DNA of 64,000 bases from NCBI GenBank assembly GCA_036362985.1, contig JAYGXS010000005.1, forward strand, positions 48,442,113 through 48,506,112, written 5' to 3'. Each line of letters opens with the position of its first letter. The stretch's first letter is position 1. This stretch comes from Ligula intestinalis (taxonomy: Eukaryota; Platyhelminthes; Cestoda; Diphyllobothriidea; Diphyllobothriidae). Below the pieces are notes generated by a model. The model worked only from the letters and a program-made list of their open reading frames with translations, did no database searches and was not told the origin of the DNA. Both the position numbers and the translations under genes were made by a program. Shown in pieces: positions 27,501 through 42,500 of this stretch.

Positions 27501-30500
27501 TCTTCCCCCCCCCCCCCACCTCTTCTGTGACCTTTAATTGACCCTTCCCCCAATCAACGTTGCTTGTTTTCGTTGAAGTTTTTATTTCTGAAAATATTTC
27601 CACACAACAGGCCGATCTCGCCCACTAGCACAGACTGGCAAAGTCCACAGTAGCGAGTCTGCAGCCAAACCACACAATTGTTTTGTACACACGCCAGAGC
27701 TAGCCCTTCCTCCCCCTTTGTTGTTGTTTTCCCATCTCTGACGATGGACTCCTGCAGGAGCCCGGAAGCTCAGACCAATAAAATCATGATTCCGGTGTTC
27801 GATAAAACTTCTTCTCAAAATTGCGTATGACTGCCTGATGATGGCTGAGAGGCCAGAAATGGCCATCACAGTCTCCCCTGCATTTGTCGACAATAATATC
27901 TGCCTATAATCATGTGACAGTAGAATCAATGAAAATCCTGACTTCTAGAGGAAAATTTCGTTTTGATCTTAATTTGCGAGAGCGTTCTTCTGGTACAATT
28001 CAAGTTTGTTGGATGTCCCGTTAAAAGTTGGAAGAGAGACAACCCCGGGTTGAAATTAACAAATTATAAAACTAATAGTATTACTGTAATGCAAAGGTAG
28101 AAAATATTATGTAATCTGGGAGAGGTGTTTGAGGCCAGGAAGATCACAAAAAACGGTACGCCTTCTTCATAACCAATGACTGCTTTCAAACACCAGATAC
28201 GTCGGTCGAACTCCTGCTACGGATGTTTCGTGGGAATTGAAAAGCAAGCCTCCTGTAATTAGGTTAATGAGGCGGCTCTATGTAGTCTTATTACGGACAA
28301 GGAGAACAAATTGCGGTGTCGGAAAGCCAAGATTCTCACCCCGATTAGAATTAGTAAGAAGGGGAGGTAAGTCGTCAGCTAACCATAGACATCAAAGGCA
28401 AAATGTCTCATCGTCGGTTCGACGACATTTTAACTCCAGCTCTCCCGCCTCACATTTATCTGTTATGGATATACGTAATGCGCGTTAATTCAGCAAATGT
28501 CACTTGTTTTTGTCTTCAGGCGAACCTGCGGTATATAAGCCTGTATTCAGTCCACTCAAAGGATCCCTACCACATTTAAAATTGGTAGTAGTTCAATTTA
28601 GGTCACCAAACAGTGTATAAAAACTCAATTCTTCTGTAATACGGGATGATGGTGATACAGGTTAAATGGGTAGGGCATAAGAGTGGAAAAAACAAGTACT
28701 TAAAAAGTAGGACGTAAAAAATAATAGGAATAATTAGTGCAATAACTCAATATTTGCGCGCAAGAAGTAAAACGGCCCAACAATTTCCGATTGAACACAA
28801 TCTTCGACTCTATATGAACTCTTTTTCGTATCTATATTACCTGTATACCACCTCGATAGGGTTGATATAAAAATGAAACAGAAATTACCTAGAGATTATA
28901 TAGAGTTTACGAGTGTCCAATTGGACATTGTTGGGCCGTTTTAATTACCGCGCGCAAATGATCGATCATTTAAATAAGCTGTTTAGTGACCTAAATTGAA
29001 CTGTATTCGAATACTCTAATCCATAATTAGGTGCCGGCGTAGCCTGCACATACGAAATTTTGACCGAAATCCGCCAATTATGTCGGTCACATGCAACAGA
29101 TGGTGCGGTGAATAAGGTAATCGTGACTCCTTCCGGTCCGAATTCTGGTTTCTCCTGCTTTTGCCGAAATCTAGGGGCTTCACCCCTAGAATGGCATCGC
29201 GTCTGGAAGCGAAATAGGATTTTTCGAAGAAGCCTGAAGCGAGCTGAATGGATCGGGCGCGATGAGTAAAAAGAGACCAGTGACATCCTAGGAGACGCGT
29301 TTCCTTGTGAATGCTGTCGTCTGAACTTTGGTTCCTTGTCAAACTTACATAATTGCGTATTAAATCACCTTGAACATTTAGACCGGCGCCGAGAATGCAT
29401 AAGCAACTTTAAGCCGAGAGCATCCGCAACGCAGTTCTGAATCGAGATTTCCTTTCAGAGGACATGCTAAAGGTGCACTGTATTGTAAGACCTGTCAGCT
29501 TCAGAGCTAGCTGTGAATAGTCCTAAATGAAGTGGTCCGCGAGCATAATAAAAGATGGCCATTTACTTTTACATTTGACCTCCCACGTCGAGGCTTTGTG
29601 GACGTTCGCATAACAACGAGCGCTAGATAATCAAAAAGTACAACCGATCAGGGAAAAGAAATCTGGAATGGTTATTTTGTATTATTTGCCAGCATTTGCC
29701 GCCTACGTCCCAATCTCACGCCGGAAAGGTAGCAGATATAAACTTGGTTCTAGTTGGTCAACTTTCAACCATTTACCAGTTAAACATGTAGCAATTTGCC
29801 CCAACTCTTGAGTCGTTATTACTTATCTGACGCATGAGAGTCCTGGCTGAAATTGTGAAACATGCAGGTGATCATTCAACTGGTACCAAATTCCAGTATT
29901 GTTTGCCCGGTACAGGGTTGAGCTATTGCCTATTTATGTTGGCTATTTCGTACTCCCACTGTAACCATCGGCAATATTTCTTGATGGCGAAATTTAGCCA
30001 CTTGGTCACAGTGTGAATGTGACAAAATTTGAAAGTGCTAATTACAGGAAGCAGCTGCAAAGGGCAGACGATCACCTGCGAAAGAATTTTGTTCGACTAA
30101 CCTTTCAGATTTTTACTCATCACAGATAGTATTGGAAAAGGATAATGAATGCGCAAGCCTTGTAATTTTAACCCTTGCCTTTGCATGAGGAAACCGCTGA
30201 GAGTTATGCACCCCATAACTACTGCAAGCCTTGCGCATATACTTTCCTTTTCTGATGCTCTTTCGGAAGATTCGTCCGGTTTGAACTATGAAACGTAAGG
30301 AGAATGCATTCCTAGTTCCAGAGAGTATAAATTCCTTATTCTCAACCTCAGTAGGTTGAGTATCCGTGAGTGGCTGTTTGAAGCTGACCGAAAAATGGCA
30401 AAATTACACTGAATAGAGGAAAAGGGGCCTATAGTGTTTTAATAACTGTCGCTTAAATTACGACATTAAGTCGTCTGGTGCAGCCAAATGCTACAAAGGA

Positions 30501-33500
30501 AACAAGTTTTGCATATCGACACAAAAGCACGGAAGCTTAGATTTCAGTTTATATTTGAAAATATATTTTTCACAAATTCCTGGAATAGGGCTACGTGCCT
30601 TTCCCCTCTCTAATATTGAAACCCTCGGCTGAATCTGTTAGCACGGCAGCCTGACCAAAGGCTAGCAACCTTGCCGGCTCTCCTAAGGCGTCGTGCTTGC
30701 CACCGTTCGCCACAATGATTTCTTTGTTCCATAGCCGACTGCTTCCAAGGTCAAATATGTTCGCTGGGCTGGGCCCGAGCAATGACCTTAGACCGCACGC
30801 ACGCACGCACACGCACGCGAGCCTACGCAAGGCATAACTACTCGCTGTTTCCCGAGGGTCGACTGGTCGCATGACGTTATCCCAATGCGGCCAATCAGGC
30901 CATAAGAGAACGCGCAGACAATATCTTATAAACCACTGTCTCTAGCAGACAGGAGAGCTGTATCACACGCGGACTACAAGGACAACGCAGTCCGCCCCAA
31001 TGCTCGGGCTTGTCCCGAGGCGGGGACATCAGCACGCTGGGAGTCAACCAGCGGCAACTACCACTCAAGACAGCAACTCCGGGTTTTGTACACACTAAAC
31101 CCTCCTCTGGGTGCATTCCACAATTATGCCCTTTTCAATTGTGTTCTTCCTTGGGTATTCCAAAGGGCGTATGTCGACGGTGACACTTGTCAGATGTCAC
31201 CGTTACAGCACTGGCGTCGCAGAACTCACCGTTATAACAGAATCCCGACGGCTTATGGATGAAAGGTGATTGCAATAACACGGCTTAACTAGGAAAACTT
31301 TTACATGAAGGCAGAATGTTTCACACAAGAAAATTGCTATCTGATCCACTAGTAGACTGCTGAAAAGGTTAAATGAAGTCATTGCCTTTTAATGGCAGTA
31401 TTTTTCCGCAGTTATATTGAGAAACACTTCTAGATAAAGTAAAACGGCACGGAAAAAGTATTTGAATTAAATACAAATGTGCCTCAAGAAAGGCTGACCG
31501 GCTGACCGTATTCCTTATTCGTCCTTACATGGGAAGTTGAAGAAGTACTATTTCGCACGGGGTAAAATGGCCCGTTTAAAAAATCAGATTTTCGCTTCAA
31601 TATCGTTAAAAATAGAAAAATTATGAGCAATGCATTCAATGCGTTTCATATTATGGTTGCCATCCCTAAACTAGCAATCTAGTTGCTCTCATGAAGGTGT
31701 ATACCCCCGCCATGTATTAGCAGCCGATCTTATTACGAAGTATACATAAGAAGATGACTAGAGGAGTCCAACGATCGAGTCAGCTTCTTCTCAATTACTT
31801 CCTGGGACTCGCATGTTCGTTTGTATTGGTGAAGTATACGTGTTCAGTTACGGTGTGCGGTAGCATGTGCTACCTTATCTGCTATTGCTCTCTGACTATG
31901 TTTCTGATGACGAATCCACGACAGATATCGAGACGACAGGCTAAAAAAATATTGTCCCAGCAATCGAGGGGTATTCTCCTACATTACTTCCTGGGACTCG
32001 CATGTTCGCTTGTATTGGCAACTATTCAGATCTAGCCAATAAAGCGATGGGTGCAAGCGGCTTCTAACTTACCCGTGCATGAAACACTGTAGAAGCGTAT
32101 ATCAGAGTTTCCGGTGAAGTCCCTTAAGCGCTGCTACACATATCCTACGTTAAGACTATTCTTCGAGGTCGGATGATGAGCGCGGATGTGTAGAAATACT
32201 TAGAACGTAAAATTGCATTGGACAATCCTACGTTTTTGCCGGGGGCCTTGAAGAATCTAGAACGCATATTGAGTTGTGACCTGTGACTGAGACCTGTGAC
32301 CGACACTGCTTAAGTATAACACGGACCTTAAACGACTAGCGCTAAACTGTAAGGTTATCTAATGAGGCTCAAAGTAGGATCAGTCCATGAACTGGTTTTG
32401 GAGACGCGAATAAATTAGGAGCCGTGAATCCTGAACAGGGGGAGGTAGAACAAGCCCCCCGACTACTCTAAATTGTCCAATCCGCTGCGAACGTTTATCC
32501 CGGGTTAATATCAGCAGCGAAATTTGTGATAGTGACTTTTGTGGACAGGAAGAAAACTTGCCAGCTACGTGTAGGTTTGATGACACCCCCAGGGCATGGT
32601 CATGCACTGAGGCCCTACAGCCGCAGTGAAAAGGGGTTGACTGCAGAAAAATATAACACAGAGATGCCGCAGTCCTTGTGGCTGTTGTCGGCAAAGACAC
32701 AACGAATGACTCGAGAATTGCAGTTGAAACTGTGTCAGCCGGGGATAACTTTTGGTTTTCCTCTTTCGGGCTTTCATGTGAAAGGCTAGCTCAAACACGC
32801 AACCTCTTCTGTCGGTTCGGGAATTAGAGAGGAATCTTCAGCGGGAAACGGTTCGGTGTAGCGTTTGAGGGCGCACGCCATGTCCAACTTGTGTGAGTTT
32901 TCAGTGAACTGGGAAAAGAGACGATACAACGTGAAGGAGGATGGGAGCTGTAGCATCGTCACCACTGCAGCGTTCACGTGAGTTTGAAAAGAAAGTAAAA
33001 CTCTCGACTGCACAAAATACGTTACTGGAAGGGGAAAAGCTACAGCCTCGGGTCAGTTAACCATTTAAAAACAGCCACACGCACACAAGGGGATGCATTC
33101 TGAGGTATCCATTTCATCTGCAACAGCAAACTGTTCTGCGAGTAGCAGGGATGACAACTTTGGGGAGCCGTAAAGCGTCAGATAACGTTTACTCGCAAAG
33201 CAAACCACAAAAGGCAAAAGAGATCAACGAGAATTCGGGAAGCCCTTCGGACGTTATCAAGGCAATTAGAAAAGCGCTAAATTATGGCTGCCCGGTTGGG
33301 CACAACAAGAGCAGAGAGGAAAGGGATAAACGCCAAATAGCGAGTAGGTCGAGAAGAAAAAAAGCGTTCCGGCTTCCGAGGTGCAACATACATAAATGGG
33401 CGTTTGCGCTTTCATTCTGCTTTCTGTTAAACAAACAGGCAGACGTTTATATATCACAACGAGCAATCAATAATCTGCAAATATTTCTGACGAACGATTC

Positions 33501-36500
33501 GGATTAATTCATCATCAGGCAATAGAGTAATAGAAGGTGGGGTAGAGTTAACGAAAGTTTTTAGGCAAACTAATCAGTAATAAGGTGGAAAAGGGGGGAG
33601 ATAGGTGTAAAGGGATCAAAGGGGTCAGATTCTAGTCTTAATTGGGGACCAGAGAAAGGGAGTGGGAGGAGGGGAAGGGGTCCGACAATTAGTTCATTTC
33701 GTCCCGTCATCCTCTTCTCGAGTTTTGTTGGGAGGTGTAATGGACGCCAAGTGTCAACGTCTTGAGACGGCATCGGTGGCCTGGGGATGCTTGATGCCGC
33801 ATACTCATCAATGTTTCGCGGCGTGGTATGAGGCGTGGAGGCGTATGTTGAAATGGCCTTCGGCCACGGGAGCCTTTAGGCCGCTACTAACGCTTTTTGC
33901 GCACATAAAATTGGGTTAACGAGGCGTATGGTGACTGCCTCTGCCGTCGCAAGTATCCGCTGACGCACTTTATAGATGACTCTAAAAACTTGGTTGACGT
34001 CTACCCGATGATCGCTGTCTACCTAGTGAGCCAGAATTGCGCTTGATATCGACTTTACTTCGCCTCTGTTTAGACAAGCAGGGCGGTGCTCTCGCATGCG
34101 CTCGGATAGTCGCCTAGTCGTTCGACCAATATAACCTGCACCACAGGAGCATGTTAAGTTGTAAATACACATTGAAGAGGTCTGGAATGGCAGTCTATTC
34201 CTGCATTTAAGGCGAAGACAATGACAAGCGCGGTTTGAATGCCTTTTTTTGCCTCATTGACGGCGATCAGCCAAATGGCTCTCAAATTCCTGTCTAAAAG
34301 TTCCAAAACGGAACGCCCACCTGGGCTTTGACTTGAAGGGTCGCGACGTGCTCTTTAGCCGACAGCTGCTTCAGACAATCAGTGAGGCTTTAATATGGTG
34401 CAAATAAAAGCACCGCCCAGAATCTGTTTTTTCCCCAACTGAAATAAGAAATTAAATTGAAAAAAAAGGAGGCAAAAATTAAAATCGGCCATTAAACAGA
34501 ATCAGATCAGACGATTCTCTAATGACCGCCCTGCCGACAGAGAGCCAGTAACAAATAAGCAAGACTTTAAAGTGCTGGAGCAAACATTAACCGATGTTGG
34601 TTGTCGAGATCCTCAAGAAAGCGCAGTACACTTAGTCGCGAAATTTGAATTCCGAGAGCGGCTGTGCGTGTCCTGTCGATCAACGCAATTTAATTAATCC
34701 GTGAAAAAGGTGAACCCATCGCAGTACATTCCAGTACAGTACATTCAGTGAAACTGTTCAGCCGCCATTCAGATCGCCAGAAAATAAACCTTGTTTACAG
34801 GAGAAATGCCATGTGTAAGTCAGTCGCATCCAGTCAGAATCACCCATTTCTTCTCAGTTTCTTCGCACAGTCAATTTTGTTGTGGTTAGTCGGCTTCTCC
34901 GGGAACAGGTTAAATTTTGGAGTCTTGCTTAAGGGGTAGGCAAACTGCAAATTCCGCTCAAACAATAAACGGTGTAGCATATTGCTGAACCAAGTGATCA
35001 ATTGCATTTTATGTATTTACTGTGGGTTGCAAAAGTAAAAGTGAAATTAATGTCGAGCGCATTCGTTAATAGCTCCCTGAACAGCGATGACGTTCACTCA
35101 GTAGGAACAGAAACCATAAAGTGACCGAGCGTCAAAACGGTCAAATTCGACGTCACTGATCTTCGAGATGATGCAAAAAACACGGGCCGGGAGCCTTTTA
35201 AAAACACAGAAACCCTAACCGTAGAAAAGGTAGCTAAGTAGATGACCAGCTACAAAACACTGTATGAGTAAAATTTGTGCATTACTGAAATAATATCAAA
35301 TGAGAAACACGGCAGAATTTAATAAATAGCTCTATTACCTTCTGTCCAACATGTTTGGAAACTCTCCAAGTCTGTCTTCTGTGAATGTCTAACTGACTTA
35401 TGCGCATGTTGTTTCCTGTCTTCATTCTTTTCTCTCCACCCAGCTCTTGACTTTGACCTTGAGAATGAAGGTCACACCTTTTGCCTACAATGGATCTGGC
35501 ACACGAGCGTGCCCCACTCTAGCGAACGGGCATTATGTTGTCCCAAGTCATGCGTTAAATACTGCCAACACCGATTATTTATACGGGTATCCACTGATCA
35601 GGTTTGCAATTTATTTATCTTGTGTTGACCCAATGGTTAAAAAACTCATTTTCAGCGGGATTTGAACCCGCGTATTAGAAAAGGCCTTTACCGGAAGCTA
35701 AGGCTCTAACCGCTAAGCTACAAACGCCGCACCTCGCACTATGAATTTAATCACACTTGGGTCGATATTACCCGCCTAACCTTGCCGCTCGTATGGAATC
35801 CACCAATACGGGACAGCAAGTTGACTGCCTAAGCAGGACTTCCTAAGCAATCATCTAGAATCCACCAAAATGCTACTAGGCTGACTTAATTATTAAGTTG
35901 GTTTGGCAGATTTGCTGAATTTGAGTTGACCTAATTGTGAAAAAAATCGAGGCGTCCGGCGGGATTTGTACCCGCGTATTGGAGAAGGCCTTTACCGGAT
36001 AATATCGACCCAAGTGTGATTAAATTCATAGCGCGAGGTTAAGCGTACGCAGCTTAGCGGTTAGAGCGGTGGCTGCCGCTAAAAGCCTTTCTAAAACGCG
36101 GGTTCAAATCCCGCCGAACGCCTCCATTTTTTCACAATTGGGTCAACTCAAATTAAGGAAATCCGCCAAACCTCCTTATAATTTATTTATCATTGGCGAT
36201 TTGTCAAAAGTACCGTACAAAACCCAGCTACGGCTTTTATATTTTGATTTGATTGCCAGTCTGTTTATTCCTGTCAAAATTGTCATTTATCCATCCCTAT
36301 TTTTCATTCATCAGGAATGTTTTGTCAAGATTATATTCTCAGATCAAAAGTCCCTATCCCATATTTAATCAGCAGGTTGGCGTACCTAAACACGATTCGG
36401 TCTTGGTTCTTTCAGGTAATTTTTCTAGCAGCTCCCATGACTTCCAATATTTCCCTAAACGTTGGCAGCTGGTTAGTACATCATATGGCGTGAAAGATGT

Positions 36501-39500
36501 AACTATAAGTGTGAGCAATTTATCTTCTGGGACTCAAAAATCTAGTTCTCCCTTTAAAAAACGCTCTTAGATTCAATGTGGCTTAGGAAATGTTGCACCC
36601 TGGCGTTTGCTGGAGTGTGAACTACTGTCTGAGGACAAAAACTATGCAGATATGTTTTCGGATGGTGCAGACAATCCCGAGGAATGAGTTTCTGTCGCCA
36701 TCAAATCAGACCGCAGATAATAATTATTACCAATATTATTATACACGTAGAAATCACCCAAATTACATACTGGAAAACAATATCGGTTTCAGTTATGGTG
36801 GTGGTGATGCTTTCTGGATAAGACGAGAAAGTGGACTTCACTGCGTAAAAATCCACAGTTCTTTGAATAGCCTTTCCCTTTTATTTTTCATGTGGAGTCA
36901 ATTTTCCTGGACTCCGGTCCAGGGATAGAGGCCAAATACAGTTGGGCATGAATCACATCGGCCTACGTTCCTACCGGTGGATTTATGCGTAAGCACAGGA
37001 CGAGAAAAAGGACACAAAACGCGTCCCAGATGAGAGTCTTCGCGGGGTTATCGATCACAAGTTGTGTGGAGAAGTGAAAAAGAAATCGAACGAATTCAGA
37101 CAACGGGAAAGCTGGCAATCTTTAGTTATGTCCTCTGCAAATCTTGCAAAAAAACGGAGTCTCAAAACCTCTCAATTTAGGCTTCCTGTTCTCTTCATCC
37201 TATCGCTAGATCATCAGAGACAGAGTAGTTGACCTGAACCAAAAAGCATAATGACCGGAGGCAGCTCAAACGCGGTGTATTACATTGATTGGTAAAACGC
37301 GTATTTTGCGTTTGCAGAATATATATTTCCAAGTTATCGATTGTGGGCGTATATCAACGTTAACTCTTTATTTTAATGGCTAGCATAAAGTGCAACTGCG
37401 CACTTGTGCATATAGACAGAGTACTAGAACTCTAGTCAAAGGATAAATTTTACCAAAAGCAATGGCTACAATCTTTTAACTTGATTTTTAAATTGCACAA
37501 ATAAGGTGGGGAAAGATGAGGCTAAACACGTTGCTTCCAGGACACAAAAGTATTTCATTCTTTCAAAAGTTTTATTTCTAAACCTTTATAAAGTATTCCT
37601 TAAACTGACGTCAAACAATTGTTGATAAGAAGAAAAAATGATTTCTGTCGTTCTTAAACGCATGTTGCGTTCTGAAGAAAAATCGTTTCAGATGGTCAGG
37701 CTTTGTGGGGCTTGAACGCTCAAGGATACATATTTGTTCGACTAGGGAAATTAAACGGCTGTGTCGCCCATTAAATTTAACAGCTCTTTTATGTTTTGAC
37801 TTACTACCAATCTAACTGTTTCAAAAGTTAATTCGCCGATAAATTTCTTGTCCCATTTATTTCCCCCTACCTCTGTTTTTTCTGCTTTCGCCGAGGTTGC
37901 TGTCTGATACTCTATAACGAGTTTTTTAAGGACTAAGACTGCCTTGACAGGACTTAAAATACACGTTTTAAATTGCGTTTGTGTTAAACTCGCCTTCATT
38001 TGGGTTGACGTCAAACGTTTCTGCTCGACGGTCTTGCGGCCGCACTTGTCTCTTCAGCGGTCTGACTCTAGTAGAGAGGACTGCGCTGGCATAAACTACT
38101 GTTTATTACAGGAAGTAACCGCTACGCAGTGGAATCAATCAGCTCTTAGTACCAGCCCCGTTGAATCAATCTCTCCGCATCGTTGTCTGTTCGAAAACAG
38201 AACGAAAAGCACACATGAAGCTACCGGCGCGACTGTGAGTCAGCGAATATCTTAGTCCGATGTGAGCAGCAAGGCGCCTGAAAGAAACCTCTGATTGGGC
38301 GTCGTCACGGCTAGCAGACGGCCGTCACGTGTCAGATTGACTACTGAATGGCTGTTGACACGGTGACGCCACCAGCATAATCGCGTGCCACGCATTCAGT
38401 TCCGACATCGAAAGCCATGTTATAAAGTACGGGGGTTTTTGCTAGGAACAAATAGAGGCCATCTAAGACTAACAAACATCAATGACGGGTAGACAAAAAG
38501 TAAAGTTCAGCCTGATAATTCCCCGAAGGAGTGCACAATAACGAGAAGACTCAGGGCCTTGGCCGCGTCCAAAGATATGCAGAAAAAGCATTCCTGTTAC
38601 GACTTTCGAGACGGGTTAATTCCAGCAGCGCTGGTGTTAAATTAAGTCGCAGATGTGTTTCATTTATTTTCGAAAAAAAGTGATTTCAACGATTGAAGTT
38701 CCCAGATTAACGTGGGGATAAGAAAACTTTTCAAGACTGTTAAATCCACTTGCGAATGTCATTTCATTGCATCGTTTTGTCGAGATGTTGACTACGTAGT
38801 AGCTTCCGGAAGAGGGAATTATTGAGAATAGAGAACGTTCTTCACATGAATTTTTAAATCAGCGAAAAAGCACGCTTTGTGCATACCGTGTGTTAACCTG
38901 ACCAATGAATGTACTTTTTTTCACTAAGCGCCACAAATTCTTAACAGGGCGCCCTATTAGCATGCGGATCGGATCTTAAAGACTAAAATTCATAACAATA
39001 TAAGTGGTCGCTGTCCTTATCTCAGAAGTCAGAGTACTCAAATGCTCACGTCTAGTTCCCTGAATAAATTCGTCTGAACTGTCCCAGTCGTCACCGCACG
39101 GAAACCGCTAATTTCACGCCAAACGAGAAGAATCGAAAGGCTCTTGGAAATTACATTTGGTGGTGTCACTTGATTTAAAAATGGACCATGGGCTCGCTGT
39201 CTTTTCTTTGAGCCCTGCCCTGGAATCCTCGGGTCTGAGTATAAATTCTAGATTTTCCTGGACCGGGGTGCGGGTAGCTTTCGTTTAGGACACCCAGCAG
39301 GAAAGAAACTGCCATTTCCGTCTCCGGGATTTTGAGTCTCATAAGCCTGGTGATATACTTAAATCCAGTAAAGGCGACACTTTGTTCAAACATACCAATG
39401 TAACCACTGACAAATGAAAGCTTTTTATATTTTTTTCTTTTTATTCGACTTTCGAAACAGTCATGAGTAAGTGAAAACATAAGATGATACAACGAAAAAA

Positions 39501-42500
39501 GATTAGGGCAAAATTTCATACAACGCCAATGGAAACTGACTTCATTCATTTGTTTTTCAAGGAGATTATGAACTTTGTGGTCGAGCAAGGAGTTAGTCTC
39601 TTCGTGTGCATTAGCTTCGTCTTAACCGCAACTAAAGGACGGCTTCTGCCTTTTGTCAATCGCTTACATTCGAGGGTTGTGAAAGCCGTTTCGCCTCTGA
39701 AAAGGAACGATAAGTCGGTCGGCAGAGCCTTTAAAGTATCTTGAGTGGGGATGTTTGCAAAAAAAAACACTTTTTTGACTGAAGACAGCCAGTAACTCCC
39801 TACTGTGAGAATTCAAGCCGCCTACAAAAATGACCACTGGCTTCTCAAAAGAGGCTTCCTTTTGCAACTTCGCTCTTCAAGCCGTAAGCACTTATTTCTG
39901 CAGACTTAACCGTTTCTTACTTCCTTGAAAAGAATTCACTCCAAACCTGCTTAACTGCACTGCGGGTGAAGATGAAAACGGCTAGCCATTCAATTGTTTC
40001 TGAACAGGATATATTGTAGTACACTGAAAAACGAAAGTGTCCGGGGTTTTGGAGATCCCTTGGGAGTTAACGCATCCACCCGACGGTAATGAAGACAGGA
40101 TTTCAAAAGGGAAAACTTTGTACTGCGCGTCCTTTTATGCCCAGGTGTGTGTGTATGTGTCTTTTTTAACGGCAACCGGTGATGAAGGCCATGCCCGTCG
40201 GCAATGACAACGGCGCATTATTTGTGTGTGTATGTTCGCGCGTGGTATGCGCGAAACATGTACCTCATTTGTTACGTCGATCCCTGTGCGGCATTTGGTC
40301 TTCAGTGTAATTAACTCGCACATGCCATTAGCATGGGGGAAAGGGAAGAGAATGTGAGGGTAACACGGTTCAGATGAAATGCTTGCTTTCGTCACCACAG
40401 AAGAAAACCAAATGTGCCCTTTAACCACCACAGCGCACTAGTAGACGTGGCTTTCCCTCAACGCTGGCAGGACAATTTCCACTTTCCCACCGAAATGAAG
40501 ATCCGGCTGTAGTAGCATCTTCGAGATGGCAATTCGCTTTACTAAGTCCTCCAAAATACCTGCTTTGCGGGCTGATTCACGAGGATTTCGGAGCTGGTAC
40601 ATACGGTAAGTGTAGATACTGCTTTAGCAGCATGAAAAAAAGGCGCTCACGTCCATCCCTATTAGGTTGATCGGAATACGCTAACTTTTGAAAGGGAGAC
40701 TGAAGAAATTGTAGCGAGAGGCGACTTTACTGCCCCCGTTATCTGCGGATGTCTCAGACTTTTTACGATTACCTATGATTAAGGATTCCCGACGGTATCC
40801 GAAACGTCAGGACAATAAAAATCTTCTTCCAGTGATCGCTTCTTCTCCTGAACTGCCGCCTGAAACTCGCAAATTCAATTCTATTGGCAAGCACAGCTGA
40901 CGTTGAAGTGAACAGACTCCTAGCGCCCTCAGAACAGTGGTAAGTCTCGGCATACTTAACGGATGAACCTTCAACCCTAAAAAAAGAGTTGAAACACTTG
41001 CTAGCAGGCCACTTTGTTGTCGATAAAAATGATAGAGGATCGAAGTGTGATTGAATTCACGGCTCACGGTGAGCCTCGTAGCTCAATTGTAGAGCGTTGG
41101 TTGCGCAAAGGCCTTCCCAGCTGTTTTGTTTCGACTCCCACCGAGACCGCGACTTTTTCACACTTGGGTCAACTGAATTAANNNNNNNNNNCTCCCACCG
41201 AGACCGCGACTTTTTCACACTTGGGTCAACTGAATTAAGCAAATCTGTCAAACCCCCTAACAACAAAGGGAAGGACAGTTTCTGTCCGCCTTGATAGACT
41301 CCGTGGTGTTCCAACACACAAGCCCAAACTTTGGCATTTTAATCCCAAATCCGCCCCCGACTTTTAAAATATGTTCCTCTCCCGCGGGTTTAGTTGATTT
41401 GTTGCTGTATTGGGGTGTTTTCTTAGTGAGGGCAACATCTGAAGAAATGCCGCAGTCATGGTGCTGATCCTCATTTAGCAATACCTTCAGTAGGGGACCA
41501 CGATATTACGTGTGACCCTGCACTGCATCCCGGGGAACGTTAGGGGGCAGGAGTGGGGTTTGAGTTAGGATTGAGAGGGTCAGTTCCAGCGCAAAGAAGA
41601 TAAGCGTTGGGGTTTCAGTACAAAGTCAGATACGGGAAAAACGGAAGACTGCCTGCAGTACGGCGGATACTCATAAAACCGTACCCTTAACAGTCTCATA
41701 GTATTATCGAAAGGCAGTATGCAGCCTGAATTTCAGCTTCCATAATGTTTCGAGCGAAGTCTCCACTACTCAACCCTAGTTTTTTATAGTTACTTTCTCA
41801 GTTTACTGCGGAAATCTAAAGCAGTGAAGAAACTTAGAATAAACCATCAGAGTGAGGCCCTTCGAGTTGAGCTCCAATTTCGTGCAAATCAAGAGTTTAA
41901 GCCCATGAGCCTGTAGTGTATGTTGTACACAGGAAGTCGTTTACGACAGATAATGGTTTTAAATTCTCGCATTTCACTTATTTCCATAAAAACTCGACGA
42001 ATTTTAAAAAAACACAGAATGGAAGTGTGGTATGTTCTATTTCGATTACAAATTGCAAATTGAGAGAATAACGGTCTCTGATCGGGCATTCTACATAAGT
42101 CACAGTTAAATCAACGGCTTACACCTTGTGCAAAGCCAAGGTAAACTATTCAACTTCCTCAACTATTGGTTTAGAGAGCTCAGATCTGCCTTTAAAATAG
42201 CTTCAAGGTACCAAGAATGGCAATCACATGGCAAGACAAGCTAATATATCAAAAATCGCTGAAGGCGGCCCGATAAACCTAAACACCCATCAGAAACAAA
42301 CCTGATAAATTTAGGAAGGTTTTGTAGGTTCTGCTTCAGTTTGTTTTTCAGTTCAGTCCATAATACTGGATTGCCAAATCAGTTCGAGATTTCTAAAGCT
42401 AATACACTTCCCTTCTAGAGGTCTCCATTGCCTGTTTATCTGATTATCATCTAGACGCTCTTGCTTTAAATTCTCTGACTACAAAGTAGCTTCTTTTTCG

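Noticed and set aside
36253..36570. Plus-strand ORF of 105 codons as a host exon
   Set aside because: No domain, no similarity recognised and no supporting splice partners.
39175..39588. A 137-codon minus-strand ORF
   Set aside because: No recognisable domain and no splice partners; probably chance or an unrecognised old repeat.
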